NCBI RefSeq assembly: GCF_016648105.1
Contig: NZ_JACVVE010000010.1
Span: 62,001-126,000 of the forward strand
DNA: 64,000 bases
From: Pseudomonas sp. S31
GTDB taxonomy: Bacteria > Pseudomonadota > Gammaproteobacteria > Pseudomonadales > Pseudomonadaceae
Reading direction: 5' to 3'
Shown: positions 12,447 through 21,364 of the stretch, in pieces
Position numbering within the stretch: position 1 is the first letter of the stretch
Layout of the letters: each line of letters starts with the position of its first letter
Notes under the pieces: generated by a model
What the model saw: only the letters and a program-made list of their open reading frames with translations
Databases searched by the model: none
Told to the model about the DNA's origin: nothing
Translations under genes and position numbers: made by a program

Positions 12447-14019
12447 GGCGACGCTCACCGCAGGCGACACCCCGGGACGTACCGCCAACGCCTCGCTGAC
12501 GGATTGGATCGCCGTGGCGGCCGGTTCGCTCGGCGCCTTGCTGGCGACCCTGGACATTTCCATCACCAACTCGGCGCTGCCGCAGATCCAGGGCCAGATC
12601 GGCGCCACCGGCACCGAAGGGACCTGGATCAGTACCGGCTACCTGATGTCGGAGATCGTCATGATCCCGCTCGCCGCCTGGTTGACGCGGGTGTTCGGCC
12701 TGCGCCGCTTCCTGATGAGCATGGCGCTGCTGTTCACCCTGTTCTCCATGTACTGCGGCATGTCCGACAGCCTCGCCGGCATGATCGCCGGGCGCATCGG
12801 CCAGGGCTTTGCCGGTGGTGCCATGATTCCGACCGCGCAGACCATCATCCGCACCCGCCTGCCGCAGCATCAGTTGCCCATCGGCATGAGCGTGTTCGGC
12901 CTGACCGTGTTGCTGGGGCCGCTGATGGGCCCGGTGGTAGGCGGCTGGCTGACCGAGAACGCGAGCTGGCGCTGGTGCTTCTTCCTCAACCTGCCGGTGA
13001 GCATCGCTCTGGTGACCCTGCTGTGGACGGGGCTGAAGTCCGACAAACTCGATCTGGAGCGCTTCTTCAAGGCCGACTGGCTGGGCATCGTCGGCCTCAC
13101 CGTGGGCCTGAGTTCGTTGACCGTGGTGCTGGAGGAGGGCCAGCGCGAGCGCTGGTTCGAATCGCACATGATCATCTGGCTGACCGTGTTGATCGTGATC
13201 GGCTTCGTGCTCATCACCCTCGGCCAGTTGACCGCCAGGCAGCCGATCATGCGCCTGAGCCTGATGCGCAACGCCAACTACGCCAGCGTGATCCTGATCG
13301 TCTCGGTGGTGGGGGCTGGCCTGTATGGCATTTCCTACCTGCTGCCGCAGTTTCTCGGCAACGTCTCGGGCTATAACGCCCAGCAGGCCGGCTCGATCAT
13401 GCTGCTCTCGGGGGTGCCGGCTTTCCTGTTGATGCCAGTGTTGCCCAAGTTGCTGGCCCGCTATGAAGCGCGTTGGCTGGTGAGCATCGGCCTGGCGCTG
13501 TTCTGCGCCAGTTGCCTGCTCGATGTGGCGCTGACCGCCGACAGTGTCGGCCATGACTTCTGGGCTTCGCAGATTCTCCGTGGCTTCGCCCAGATGCTGG
13601 CGATGATGCCGCTCAACCAGGCGTCGATGTCCGCGGTGAAAACCGAAGAAGCCGGCGACGCCGCCGGGCTCTACAACATGGCGCGCAACCTGGGCGGCTC
13701 GATCGGCCTGGCGTTGATCGGCGTGCTGGTCGACCGCCGCGAGCACTACCACGACGCCATACTGCGCGAATCGGTCAATGCCAACAGCACCTTGGTGCAG
13801 GACCAGATGGCCACCCGTACCGCCGGCTTCCTGGCCCAGAGCGGCGATATCGCCCACGCCCAGATGCAGTCGCTCGAACAACTGGCCCAGACCATCGCCC
13901 GCGAGGCGCTGGTGATGACCTATGGCGAGGCCTTCCTGTTGCTGGGCCTGGCCCTGCTGGCGTGCATCCCCCTGGCATTGCTGCTCAAGACCCGTAAATT
14001 GCAAGGTGCTGCTCGATGA
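12439..14019 (+). CDS. DHA2-family MFS multidrug transporter (EmrB-like)
   Basis: The 526-residue protein is predominantly hydrophobic with about 14 membrane helices, the size and layout of the DHA2 drug:proton antiporters. Visible motifs are the first-helix segment LDISITNSALPQI and the antiporter motif C-like GPLMGPVVGGWL in helix 5. It sits between the adaptor and the outer-membrane factor and overlaps both, so the three form a tripartite efflux pump. Substrates are unknown; aromatic acids or hydrophobic drugs are common for this type. Confidence 0.93.
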   Translation: MAEATLTAGDTPGRTANASLTDWIAVAAGSLGALLATLDISITNSALPQIQGQIGATGTEGTWISTGYLMSEIVMIPLAAWLTRVFGLRRFLMSMALLFTLFSMYCGMSDSLAGMIAGRIGQGFAGGAMIPTAQTIIRTRLPQHQLPIGMSVFGLTVLLGPLMGPVVGGWLTENASWRWCFFLNLPVSIALVTLLWTGLKSDKLDLERFFKADWLGIVGLTVGLSSLTVVLEEGQRERWFESHMIIWLTVLIVIGFVLITLGQLTARQPIMRLSLMRNANYASVILIVSVVGAGLYGISYLLPQFLGNVSGYNAQQAGSIMLLSGVPAFLLMPVLPKLLARYEARWLVSIGLALFCASCLLDVALTADSVGHDFWASQILRGFAQMLAMMPLNQASMSAVKTEEAGDAAGLYNMARNLGGSIGLALIGVLVDRREHYHDAILRESVNANSTLVQDQMATRTAGFLAQSGDIAHAQMQSLEQLAQTIAREALVMTYGEAFLLLGLALLACIPLALLLKTRKLQGAAR

Positions 14020-15443
14020 TTCAGAAGACATTGCTAGCCACGTTGATCGTGGCTGCGATCACCGGCTGCACGGTCGGCCCCGATTACCAGGGTGCGCCCG
14101 AGGTGGCCGACAAGACCCTGGCCGCCGGGCGCCTGCCCCATGATGCCCGTGCCGAGCCTGCGGCCCCGCCGGTGGCCCAGTGGTGGCACGGCCTGGGCGA
14201 TACCCAACTCGACGCCCTGGTGAGCCAGGCGCTTGCCCATAGCCCGACGCTGGCCGAGGCCGAGGCGCGGCTGCGCCAATCCCGTGCGGGCCTTGCCAGC
14301 GAGCAGGCCGCCGGGCGTCCGAAAATGTCGGCCAACGCGACGATGCTGCGCATGCGTTCGCCAGACGTATCGCAGTTCACCGGCGGTGAAGGCGGTGGTG
14401 GCGGGCGCGGCCCATTGAGCCTGTACCTGGCCGACTTCGATGCCAGTTGGGAGGTCGACCTGTTCGGCGGTACCCGCCGCGCCATCGAGGCCGCCGATGC
14501 CAGTGCTGGCGCCAGCGCCGCGCAACTGGCCGATGCCCAGGTGCAGTTGGCGGCCGAAGTGGTGCAGGCCTACGTCGACCTGCGTGACCGCCAGCAGCGC
14601 CTGGCGTTGGTGGATGCCTCCAGCGAACTGGAACAGCAGGTGCTGGAGCTGACCCGTCAGCGCCGCAGCCGTGGCGTGGCCAGCGAGTTGCAACTGGAGC
14701 AGGTGATCACCCAGGCCGATACCACCCGTTCGCAGCGCTTGCCATTGCAAGCGCAGATCGTCGAGTCGCTCGACCAGTTGGCCATGCTCTGCGGCCTTGA
14801 GCCAGGCGAGCTGGATACCCGTCTGAAATCACCCGAGTCGCTGCCGAATGTGCCGGCCCAGGTGCCCCTGGCAGACCCGTCGGCGTTGCTCAAGGCCCGC
14901 CCGGACATCCGCGCCGCCGAACGCCAACTGGCCTCGGCCAATGCCCAGATCGGCGAGAAGACCGCCGACTGGTTCCCCAAGCTCAGCCTGTATGGCGACC
15001 TGGGGTTCAGCGCCGGCGACCCCGGCCACCTGGCACGCAAGGACAACGCCACCTGGCTGGCCGTACCGCGCCTGACCTGGAACGCGCTGGATTTCGGTCG
15101 GGTCAAGGCATCGGTCGAAGGCGCCGAGGCCGGCCGCGACATTGCCCTGGCGCAGTATCGCGGCACCGTGCTCGACGCCTTGCGCGATGCCGACAGCGCC
15201 TTGGCCCGTTATGGCCACCAGCGCGAGAACGTGGTGCTGTTGCGCGGCATCCAGGCCAGCGCCGAACGCGCGGCAGAGCTGACCCGCCAGCGCTACCGGG
15301 CAGGGACGGCCAGTACCCTGGATTGGTTGGATGCGGAGCGTACGCGGTTCGATGCGCAGCAGAACCGGGTGTCGGGGGATGCGCAGCTGTTGAAGGATTT
15401 TGCGGCGTTGCACAAGTCGCTGGGGTTGGGGTGGGAGGGGTAG
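14016..15443 (+). CDS. NodT/OprM-family outer-membrane efflux lipoprotein
   Basis: The 475-residue outer-membrane factor begins with a lipoprotein signal peptide whose lipobox ITGC places the lipidated cysteine at residue 18, followed by TVGPDYQ as in the NodT family. Two repeated TolC-type domains follow (about residues 60-260 and 265-470). It starts with an ATGA overlap on the MFS gene stop and completes the tripartite pump. The operon ends here in an AT-rich gap. Confidence 0.92.
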   Translation: MIQKTLLATLIVAAITGCTVGPDYQGAPEVADKTLAAGRLPHDARAEPAAPPVAQWWHGLGDTQLDALVSQALAHSPTLAEAEARLRQSRAGLASEQAAGRPKMSANATMLRMRSPDVSQFTGGEGGGGGRGPLSLYLADFDASWEVDLFGGTRRAIEAADASAGASAAQLADAQVQLAAEVVQAYVDLRDRQQRLALVDASSELEQQVLELTRQRRSRGVASELQLEQVITQADTTRSQRLPLQAQIVESLDQLAMLCGLEPGELDTRLKSPESLPNVPAQVPLADPSALLKARPDIRAAERQLASANAQIGEKTADWFPKLSLYGDLGFSAGDPGHLARKDNATWLAVPRLTWNALDFGRVKASVEGAEAGRDIALAQYRGTVLDALRDADSALARYGHQRENVVLLRGIQASAERAAELTRQRYRAGTASTLDWLDAERTRFDAQQNRVSGDAQLLKDFAALHKSLGLGWEG

Positions 15444-15794
15444 AGTCGAGCTTTCATATTTTGAAACTTAATAAAAGGTCACTCGAGCGAAATAAACAAA
15501 ATTCTTCGAAGGGAAGGTAGTTCAAACGATCCTACAGACTGTTAAGAAAAGTCATAAGTGATCTTCAGGTTACAACCAGGAGCTAAGCTCGAGCCCGCAA
15601 AATTTCCTAGGACGCATCTTACATCGTTAGCTGGCAGATAAACGACTCGGGATGGCTTGGATATCTGCACGGTTTAACTTCGATTGACTTCATCTTGGCT
15701 CAGGCCTACACCTGTCAAAGCGCCCCGCTGACAGGGGCGAACATTGACTGGATAGGATTGCCATCCTTGATGGGGCACTATCGAAAGGGGGTGG
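15444..15794. other. AT-rich intergenic stretch with a small palindrome
   Basis: No convincing gene is seen. Base composition drops clearly below the surrounding GC content. The one structured element is the inverted repeat CCTGTCA (15711-15717) / TGACAGG (15729-15735) with an 11-base loop. TTGACT occurs twice (15684-15689 and 15744-15749), so the region could hold a promoter for the small ORF that follows. Confidence 0.4.
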
Positions 15795-16037
15795 ATGTTT
15801 ATGAAGGGTATAAGAACTTATAATTACGAAATACTAAATTTTGAAATTGATCCAGTTGCGCTCGCCACTGCAGATTTATCGATGGTTGCCAGGAATCAAT
15901 TGAGCGTTGCGCTGCGGCGGATAAAGAAATGCAGTGTGCAGTATCTTGGGCAGGATGAGATTCAGAATATATTGGTCGCCGAAGGTCTCGAGCCTGAGAG
16001 AGCTTATCGAGTTCGCTTATTGCTTTTCAGACCGTAG
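15795..16037 (+). CDS. Possible small hypothetical protein, 80 residues
   Basis: The ORF encodes 80 residues with an amphipathic, protein-like composition (for example MVARNQLSVALRRIKK in the middle and EPERAYRVRLLLF at the end), and a purine-rich AAAGGGGGTGG precedes its ATG. An internal ATG at 15801 is an alternative start. I recognise no domain. Its codon use is more AT-rich than that of its neighbours. It could be a real accessory gene or chance coding, and no partner gene is adjacent. Confidence 0.35.
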   Translation: MFMKGIRTYNYEILNFEIDPVALATADLSMVARNQLSVALRRIKKCSVQYLGQDEIQNILVAEGLEPERAYRVRLLLFRP

Positions 16038-16100
16038 GTGTCAGCGGGCCGCCTGCGCAACGCAGCACCAGAAATCGGGGGGCGCAGGGGTGGGTTGGGC

Positions 16101-16213
16101 GGCCCTCTTCGCGGGTAAACCCGCTCCTACAGATATCGCGCTGCTCAGAAGTCGGCGTGGTACCTGTAGGAGCGGGTTTATCGATGCGTCGAACCGCCGC
16201 GAACAGGCCGGCT
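16101..16213. repeat. REP pair (second unit degenerate)
   Basis: A full inverted unit TTCGCGGGTAAACCCGCTCCTAC (16108-16130) is followed about 35 bp later by a direct-orientation unit starting GTAGGAGCGGGTTTA (16166), which diverges after that and ends GCCGCGAACAGGCCGG. It separates the small ORF from the solute-binding gene on the opposite strand. Confidence 0.85.
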
Positions 16214-16223
16214 CAGGCAGACC

Positions 16224-17261
16224 TCAACTCCCCGGATAAGCCTGCGCCTCCTCGAAGAAATAGTCCTTCCACGATCCCGCCTGGTTCTTCAGTACCCCCA
16301 GCTCATGCAGTTTCTCGGCATAGATATAGGTGCGCTGCGGCGAAACCGTGAAGTCGTTCTCCGGGTCGTCGATGATCTTCTTGACGAACGCCAGCGGCAG
16401 CTTGGAGTTCTCCACCCGGATATACGTCTCGGCCGCCTTGGTGCTGTCGGCCTTGACGATCTGCTCGGCCTCGCGCAATGCCTCGTAGAAGGCCTTGTAG
16501 GTCTTGGGGTTCTGGTCGTGGAACTTCTGCGTGGCGTACAGCACGTTGAAGGTGCTCTGCCCACCGAGAATGTCATAGCTGCTGATCAGCTTGTGCACCT
16601 TGGGGTTTTCCAGCGCCTGGTACTGGAAGGGCGGACTGGAGAAATGCGCGGTGATCTCCGAGCCGCCGCTGATCAGCGCTGCGGTGGCATCCGGGTGCGG
16701 CAGGCTGACGGAAATCTTGTCGAAGTGCTGGAAGTCGGCGTTGCCGTAGAGCTTGGCGGTTTCGATCTGCAAGGTGCGCGACTGGAAGCCGACGCCCGCT
16801 GCTGGCACGGCGATCCGGTCACGTTCGGTCAGGTCTTGCAGGGTCTTCACTTCGGCGCGATTGCTCAGCAGGTAGTTGGGCAATGAGCCCAGCGAGGCCA
16901 CGGCCTTGACGTTCTGCTTGCCCAGGCTGCGGTCCCACACGGTGAGCATCGGTGGCACACCTGCCGAGACCACGTCGATCGCGCCGGCCAGCAACGCTTC
17001 GTTCATCGCCGTGGCGCCGGAGATGGTGCGCCATTCCACCTCGATGTCATCCAGGCCCTCGGCCTTGGCGTGCTTCTCGATCAGGTGCTGGTCCTTGACC
17101 ACATGCAGCAGCAGGTAGCCGATGCCGAATTGCTGGGCGATGCTGATCTTACCCTCGGCCAGGGCCGCGGAGGAGGTCGCCAGGCCGCAGAGCAGGGCGA
17201 TGGCAGTGGCGAGGCGACGGGGTTTTGCTGGGATGCCTGGTTGGGCGTTGGGACGTGGCAT
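16224..17261 (-). CDS. Periplasmic solute-binding protein, NMT1/SsuA/TauA-like (orphan)
   Basis: The 345-residue protein has an N-terminal basic region and hydrophobic signal peptide ending around SSAALAEG. The mature part is of the nitrate/sulfonate/taurine-binding type: KISIAQQFGIGYLLL at the start, MNEALLAGAIDVVSAGVPP, then a second lobe with HPDATAAL. It should deliver a small anion such as a sulfonate to an ABC permease, but no permease or ATPase gene lies next to it. An AT-rich stretch (17370-17425) precedes it and probably holds the promoter. Its position beside the paa cluster does not by itself imply a role in phenylacetate use. Confidence 0.85.
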   Translation of the reverse strand: MPRPNAQPGIPAKPRRLATAIALLCGLATSSAALAEGKISIAQQFGIGYLLLHVVKDQHLIEKHAKAEGLDDIEVEWRTISGATAMNEALLAGAIDVVSAGVPPMLTVWDRSLGKQNVKAVASLGSLPNYLLSNRAEVKTLQDLTERDRIAVPAAGVGFQSRTLQIETAKLYGNADFQHFDKISVSLPHPDATAALISGGSEITAHFSSPPFQYQALENPKVHKLISSYDILGGQSTFNVLYATQKFHDQNPKTYKAFYEALREAEQIVKADSTKAAETYIRVENSKLPLAFVKKIIDDPENDFTVSPQRTYIYAEKLHELGVLKNQAGSWKDYFFEEAQAYPGS

Positions 17262-17428
17262 GAGAGGATTCCTGCGGATTCGAAGATCAGGCGCGTTGTA
17301 CCGGGAAGCCGGGGTGAGCCGGATGGGTGAATGCGGCGCGCTGATTGGTCAGCAGGTACGCGAGGCGAACACTAACAATCTTAAAAATCTAATTTAAATA
17401 TCGTTTTGGAATACTGATATGGCCATTT

Positions 17429-17458
17429 GCCCCATCGCCGCAAAGCGGGCGATGGGGC
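17429..17458 (-). terminator. Perfect 11-bp stem-loop at the end of paaZ
   Basis: GCCCCATCGCC (17429-17439) pairs perfectly with GGCGATGGGGC (17448-17458) across an 8-base loop, 11 bp downstream of the paaZ stop. No U-run follows on the minus strand, so it may act with Rho or as an RNA 3'-end stabiliser instead of as a classical intrinsic terminator. Confidence 0.55.
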
Positions 17459-17469
17459 TAGCCTGAGCA

Positions 17470-19521
17470 TCAGCCTTTCTTCAGCACCAATGTCAGGATG
17501 TCGTAGCTGGCCACGATCTCACCCAACTGGTTGGTCACCTCCACATCCCAGGCCACCACGCCCTGGGGTTGGCCGAGCGGGCTGGTCTTGCCCTGGTCGA
17601 TCTTGCGCTTGCAGGTCAGGCGTGCCTGGATGGTGTCGCCGATGCCCACCGGGTTGATGAAGCGCAGGGTATCCAGCCCGTAGTTGGCCAGCACCGGCCC
17701 AGCACCCGGCGACACGAACAGCCCGGCGGCCGCCGACAATACGAAGTAGCCATGGGCGATACGCTTGCCGAACTGCGACTCCTTGGCTGCGATCTCGTCG
17801 AAGTGCATGTAGAAGTGGTCGCCCGACAGGCAGCCGAAGTTGACCAGGTCGGCCTCGGTCACGGTACGGCGGTGGGTCAGCAGCGACTCACCGATGCGCA
17901 GTTCCTCGAAGTAGCGGCGGAATGGATGCACCTCGGTCTCGATCACCTCGGCGCCACGCACGTACTCGCCGGTCACGGCGCTGAGCATGCTCGGCGAACC
18001 CTGTACCGCCGCACGTTGCAGGTAATGCTTGACCGCGCGCAGGCCGCCCAGCTCTTCACCACCACCGGCACGCCCAGGGCCGCCGTGCTTGAGTTGTGGC
18101 AGCGGCGAGCCGTGGCCGGTGGACTCCTTCGCTGCTTCGCTGTCGAGCACCAGCAGGCGGCCGTGCCAGGCGGCAGCCGCGGGGATCGCCTTGGCAGCCA
18201 CGGCGCGGTCGGCGGTCACCAGGGTCGCCACCAGGCTGCCCTTGCCGCGTGCTGCCAGGGCCAGGGCTTCATCCAGATCGTCGTAGGCCATCAGTGTGCT
18301 GACCGGGCCGAACGCCTCGATATCGTGGGCGCCACCCTCGGCATGCGGGTCGCGGGCCTGGAGCAGGGTCGGGGCGAAGAACGCGCCTTCGGCCACGCCC
18401 TCGCCACGTGGGGTGAAGCCATCGCTGGCTCCGAACAGCTGGTCGCAGCTTTGCAGCAGGCTGCGTACCCGCTCGCCGACGTCGCGCTGCTGGTCATGGG
18501 AGGCCAAGGCGCCCATGCGCACGCCCTCGACCGACGGGTCGCCGACCACCACCTTGCTCAGGCGCTCGCGCAGGCGGGTGGCCACGGCGTCGATATGCTT
18601 GGCCGGGACGATGGCGCGGCGAATGACAGTACATTTCTGCCCGGCCTTGGTGGTCATTTCACGCACCACCTCCTTGATGTACAGGTCGAACTCTTCGCTG
18701 TCCGGGGTCACGTCCGGGCCGAGGATGGCGCAGTTGAGCGAGTCGGCTTCGGCGGTGAACGGCACCGAATGCTGGATCAGGTTGGGGGTGACGCGCAGTT
18801 TCGCGGCGGTGTCGGCGGAGCCGGTGAAGGTCACCACGTCTTGGCCTTGCAGGCGGTCGAGCAGGTCGCCGGTGCTGCCGATCACCAGTTGCAGGCTGCC
18901 GGCCGGCAGCAGCCCGGACTCGTGCATCAGGCGTACCACCGCTTCGGTCAGGTAGCTGGTGGATGTGGCCGGTTTGACGATGCACGGCATGCCGGCGAGG
19001 AAGGTCGGGGCGAACTTTTCCAGCATGCCCCAGATCGGGAAGTTGAAGGCATTGATGTGCACCGCGACACCCGCGCGTGGCACCAGGATGTGGCTACCGG
19101 CGAAATGGCCCTGCTTGCCCAGGGGGATGGCCGGGCCTTCGTGGACCAGGTTGCCCGAGGGCAGTTCGCGGCTGCCGATGCCGGCATAGGCGAACAGCGT
19201 GGCGTTGCCGCCCTCGATGTCGATCCAGCTGTCGGCGCGGGTGGCGCCACTGTGATGGGACAGGGCGTAGAGTTGTTCCTTGCGCTCGGCCAGGTACAGC
19301 GCCAGGGCCTTGAGGCGGGCGGCACGTTGCTGGAAGTCCAGGGCCATGAGCTCGGTCAGGCCGCGGGCGCGGGCGAAGTCCACGGCTTCGGCGAAGTCCG
19401 GGCGCTCTTCGTGGCTGTAGGCCAGGACATGGCCGTCCAGGGCGCTGCGCAGGGCCTGGGCGCCATGTTGGCCGAGCCAGCGGCCGGCGATGAAGCTCTG
19501 CAGGGTTGGGGCGGAAGGCAT
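17470..19521 (-). CDS. paaZ: PaaZ, bifunctional oxepin-CoA hydrolase / 3-oxo-5,6-dehydrosuberyl-CoA semialdehyde dehydrogenase
   Basis: The 683-residue fusion has an N-terminal aldehyde dehydrogenase (about residues 1-520; catalytic cysteine in GQKCTVIRR, cofactor-site [12 protein letters not shown]) and a C-terminal MaoC-like hotdog hydratase (about 540-683; [20 protein letters not shown]). It opens the oxepin-CoA ring made by PaaABCE and PaaG and oxidises the resulting aldehyde. The start ATG 19521 has a strong AGAGGAG 8 bp upstream. It is the last gene of the minus-strand paaABCDE-Z unit, but is separated from paaE by a porin remnant and a REP. Confidence 0.97.
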   Translation of the reverse strand: MPSAPTLQSFIAGRWLGQHGAQALRSALDGHVLAYSHEERPDFAEAVDFARARGLTELMALDFQQRAARLKALALYLAERKEQLYALSHHSGATRADSWIDIEGGNATLFAYAGIGSRELPSGNLVHEGPAIPLGKQGHFAGSHILVPRAGVAVHINAFNFPIWGMLEKFAPTFLAGMPCIVKPATSTSYLTEAVVRLMHESGLLPAGSLQLVIGSTGDLLDRLQGQDVVTFTGSADTAAKLRVTPNLIQHSVPFTAEADSLNCAILGPDVTPDSEEFDLYIKEVVREMTTKAGQKCTVIRRAIVPAKHIDAVATRLRERLSKVVVGDPSVEGVRMGALASHDQQRDVGERVRSLLQSCDQLFGASDGFTPRGEGVAEGAFFAPTLLQARDPHAEGGAHDIEAFGPVSTLMAYDDLDEALALAARGKGSLVATLVTADRAVAAKAIPAAAAWHGRLLVLDSEAAKESTGHGSPLPQLKHGGPGRAGGGEELGGLRAVKHYLQRAAVQGSPSMLSAVTGEYVRGAEVIETEVHPFRRYFEELRIGESLLTHRRTVTEADLVNFGCLSGDHFYMHFDEIAAKESQFGKRIAHGYFVLSAAAGLFVSPGAGPVLANYGLDTLRFINPVGIGDTIQARLTCKRKIDQGKTSPLGQPQGVVAWDVEVTNQLGEIVASYDILTLVLKKG

Positions 19522-19546
19522 GGGTATTCTCCTCTTGTAGGCGCCG

Positions 19547-19690
19547 TTACCACAGCGCCAGGGTGTAGCCGATGATCAGGCGGTTCTCGTCCACGGCGTG
19601 GGTCAGGCCATCGCCGGAACGGAAGGTGACGTTGCGCCAGCGCAGGCGGCTGTTCTGCCAAGGCCCGCTCTGCGCTGCCCTCAAGCTTGG
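19547..19690 (-). pseudogene. C-terminal remnant of an OprD/PhaK-family porin
   Basis: Just upstream of paaZ, on the same strand, codons 19666-19547 read GPWQNSRLRWRNVTFRSGDG followed by [19 protein letters not shown] and a stop, which is the terminal strand region of OprD-type porins (the [11 protein letters not shown] ending). Further upstream the related segment AKLEGSAE (to 19690) continues in a different frame, shifted by one base, and then a REP element begins. The rest of the porin is absent. P. putida paa clusters, as I recall them, carry a phenylacetate permease and the PhaK porin at this position, so this looks like the scar of their deletion. Confidence 0.7.
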
Positions 19691-19700
19691 CGCCGTGCCT

Positions 19701-19723
19701 GTAGGAGCGGGTTTACCCGCGAA
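19701..19723 (+). repeat. REP unit at the porin scar
   Basis: A single full copy of GTAGGAGCGGGTTTACCCGC plus GAA lies between the porin remnant and the paaE stop codon. A single unit at a gene break is what recombination between two REP copies would leave. Confidence 0.9.
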
Positions 19724-19738
19724 GCAGGCGACTCGGTA

Positions 19739-20815
19739 TCAGAGCTGATCGAAGTCGAGCACCACCTTGTCGCTCACCGGATAGGTCTGGCACGACAGCA
19801 CGTAACCGGCGGCCACTTCGTAGTCTTCCAGGGCATGGTTGCTGTCCATCTCCACCTCGCCTTCGATCACCCGGCACTTGCAGGTCGAGCACACGCCGGC
19901 CTTGCACGAATAGGGCAGCTCGGCGCCGATGGCGTTGCCGGCATCGAGCACGTTCTGGCTGTTGCGCGGCAGGTCGAAGCTGAGCGCGCGGCCATCGCTG
20001 ATCACGGTGATGTGGCTCAGCGCCGAGTCCACCTGGCGCGCCGCTTCGCGGGCCTCGCGGCGGGCGCTGTTGTCGGCGGCGGCGAACAGCTCGAAGTGGA
20101 TGCGCTCCTTGGCCATGCCGTTGGCCTGCAGGCTGTCGCGCACGGTTTCGGTCATGGCCTGCGGGCCGCAGATGAACGCGGCATCGAGGCCGGGCACGTC
20201 GAGCCAGCGGGAGAACAGCTGGCCGCACTTGTCGGCATCGATACGGCCGTTGTACAGGTCGACGTCCTGCTGCTCGCGGCTGAACACGAAGATCAGGTTG
20301 AGGCGGTCGAGGTAGCGGTTCTTCAGGTCTTCGAGCTTGTCGCGAAACAGCGCGCCGGAGCTGGAACGGTTGCCGTACAGCAGGGTGAAGCGGCTGTTCG
20401 GCTCGCTGGCCAGGGTGGTGGCGATGATAGAAAGGATCGGGGTGATGCCGCTACCGGCCGCCACGCCCAGGTAGTTGCCCTGGCGCGTCGGGTCGAGCGG
20501 CACGAAGAAGCTGCCCGAAGGTGGCATGACTTCCAGTCGCTGGCCGGCCTTGAGCACTTCGTTAGCGAAGGCCGAGAACCGCCCGCCCGGTACGCGTTTG
20601 ACCGCCACGCGCAGCTCGCCGTCCTGCACTGCGCTGCAGATGGAGTAGGAGCGGCGCACTTCCTCGTCGTCCAGTTGAGTGCGCATCACCAGGTACTGGC
20701 CCTGGGTGAAGCGGAAGGTGTCGTGCAGGTGGGTGGGCACCTCGAAGGCGATCGACACGGCGTCGCGGGTCTCGGTGCGCACTTGCTTGATGGTCAGGCT
20801 GTGAAACTGGCTCAT
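19739..20815 (-). CDS. paaE: PaaE, reductase subunit of phenylacetyl-CoA epoxidase
   Basis: The 358-residue protein has a ferredoxin-NADP-reductase-like FAD/NAD(P)H module (about residues 1-235; FTQGQYLVMR, nucleotide loop AAGSGITPILS) and a C-terminal plant-type 2Fe-2S domain with CKAGVCSTCKC and a fourth cysteine in LSCQTYPV. It passes electrons from NADPH to the PaaAC diiron oxygenase. I start it at ATG 20815, behind GGAG; a GTG at 20827 is in frame but less likely. It follows paaD by 15 bp. Confidence 0.95.
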   Translation of the reverse strand: MSQFHSLTIKQVRTETRDAVSIAFEVPTHLHDTFRFTQGQYLVMRTQLDDEEVRRSYSICSAVQDGELRVAVKRVPGGRFSAFANEVLKAGQRLEVMPPSGSFFVPLDPTRQGNYLGVAAGSGITPILSIIATTLASEPNSRFTLLYGNRSSSGALFRDKLEDLKNRYLDRLNLIFVFSREQQDVDLYNGRIDADKCGQLFSRWLDVPGLDAAFICGPQAMTETVRDSLQANGMAKERIHFELFAAADNSARREAREAARQVDSALSHITVISDGRALSFDLPRNSQNVLDAGNAIGAELPYSCKAGVCSTCKCRVIEGEVEMDSNHALEDYEVAAGYVLSCQTYPVSDKVVLDFDQL

Positions 20816-20830
20816 GGTGGTCTCCACGGC

Positions 20831-21364
20831 TCAAATGCATTTGAAATAGTCGAACGGCTCCAGGCACTCGCGACAGCGGTACAGCGCCTTGCAGGCCGTG
20901 GAGCCGAACTGGCTGAGCAGTTCGGTGTGCGCGCTGCCGCATTGTGGGCAGCACACCTCGGCGGCTTCGCCGAGCAGGCTGCGCTTGCTGGCGCTGCCTT
21001 GTGGCGGGGCGATGCCATAGGCGCGCAGGCGTTCACGGCCCTGGGCGCTGATCCAGTCGGTGCTCCAGGCCGGGGTCAGCCGGCGCTCCAGGTCAGGGGC
21101 GGCGAAGCCGGCCTGTTCCAGCGCCTGGCGAATGTCACCCTCGATCACCTCGGTGGCCGGGCAGCCGGAGTAGGTCGGCGTGACCACTAGATGCAGGTGG
21201 CCGGCGCGCCAGTCCAGGCCACGCACGATCCCCAGGTCGACCACGCTGACCACCGGCACTTCCGGGTCCATGACCTGGCCCAGCACCTCCCAGGCCCGGG
21301 CCAGGTCGTCGCCGCGAGCCGCACGGGCGCCGCGGTCACCGGCGATCAGTTCACCAGGTTGCAT
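20831..21364 (-). CDS. paaD: PaaD, metal-cluster assembly factor for the epoxidase
   Basis: The 177-residue protein has an N-terminal MIP18/DUF59-type domain (VMDPEVPVVSVVDLGIVRG near residue 30, SGCPATEV around 65) and a C-terminal four-cysteine zinc-ribbon-like tail (CCPQCGS and CRECLEPF). PaaD is required for epoxidase activity and is thought to help mature an Fe-S or diiron centre. It overlaps the paaC end by 14 bp. Confidence 0.94.
   Translation of the reverse strand: MQPGELIAGDRGARAARGDDLARAWEVLGQVMDPEVPVVSVVDLGIVRGLDWRAGHLHLVVTPTYSGCPATEVIEGDIRQALEQAGFAAPDLERRLTPAWSTDWISAQGRERLRAYGIAPPQGSASKRSLLGEAAEVCCPQCGSAHTELLSQFGSTACKALYRCRECLEPFDYFKCI

Noticed and set aside
12310..14031. 573-codon minus-strand frame opposite the MFS gene
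   Set aside because: His/Gln-rich antisense shadow of a clear membrane transporter.
17569..19575. 668-codon plus-strand frame opposite paaZ
   Set aside because: Antisense to a complete, well-recognised PaaZ; composition is typical of a high-GC shadow frame.
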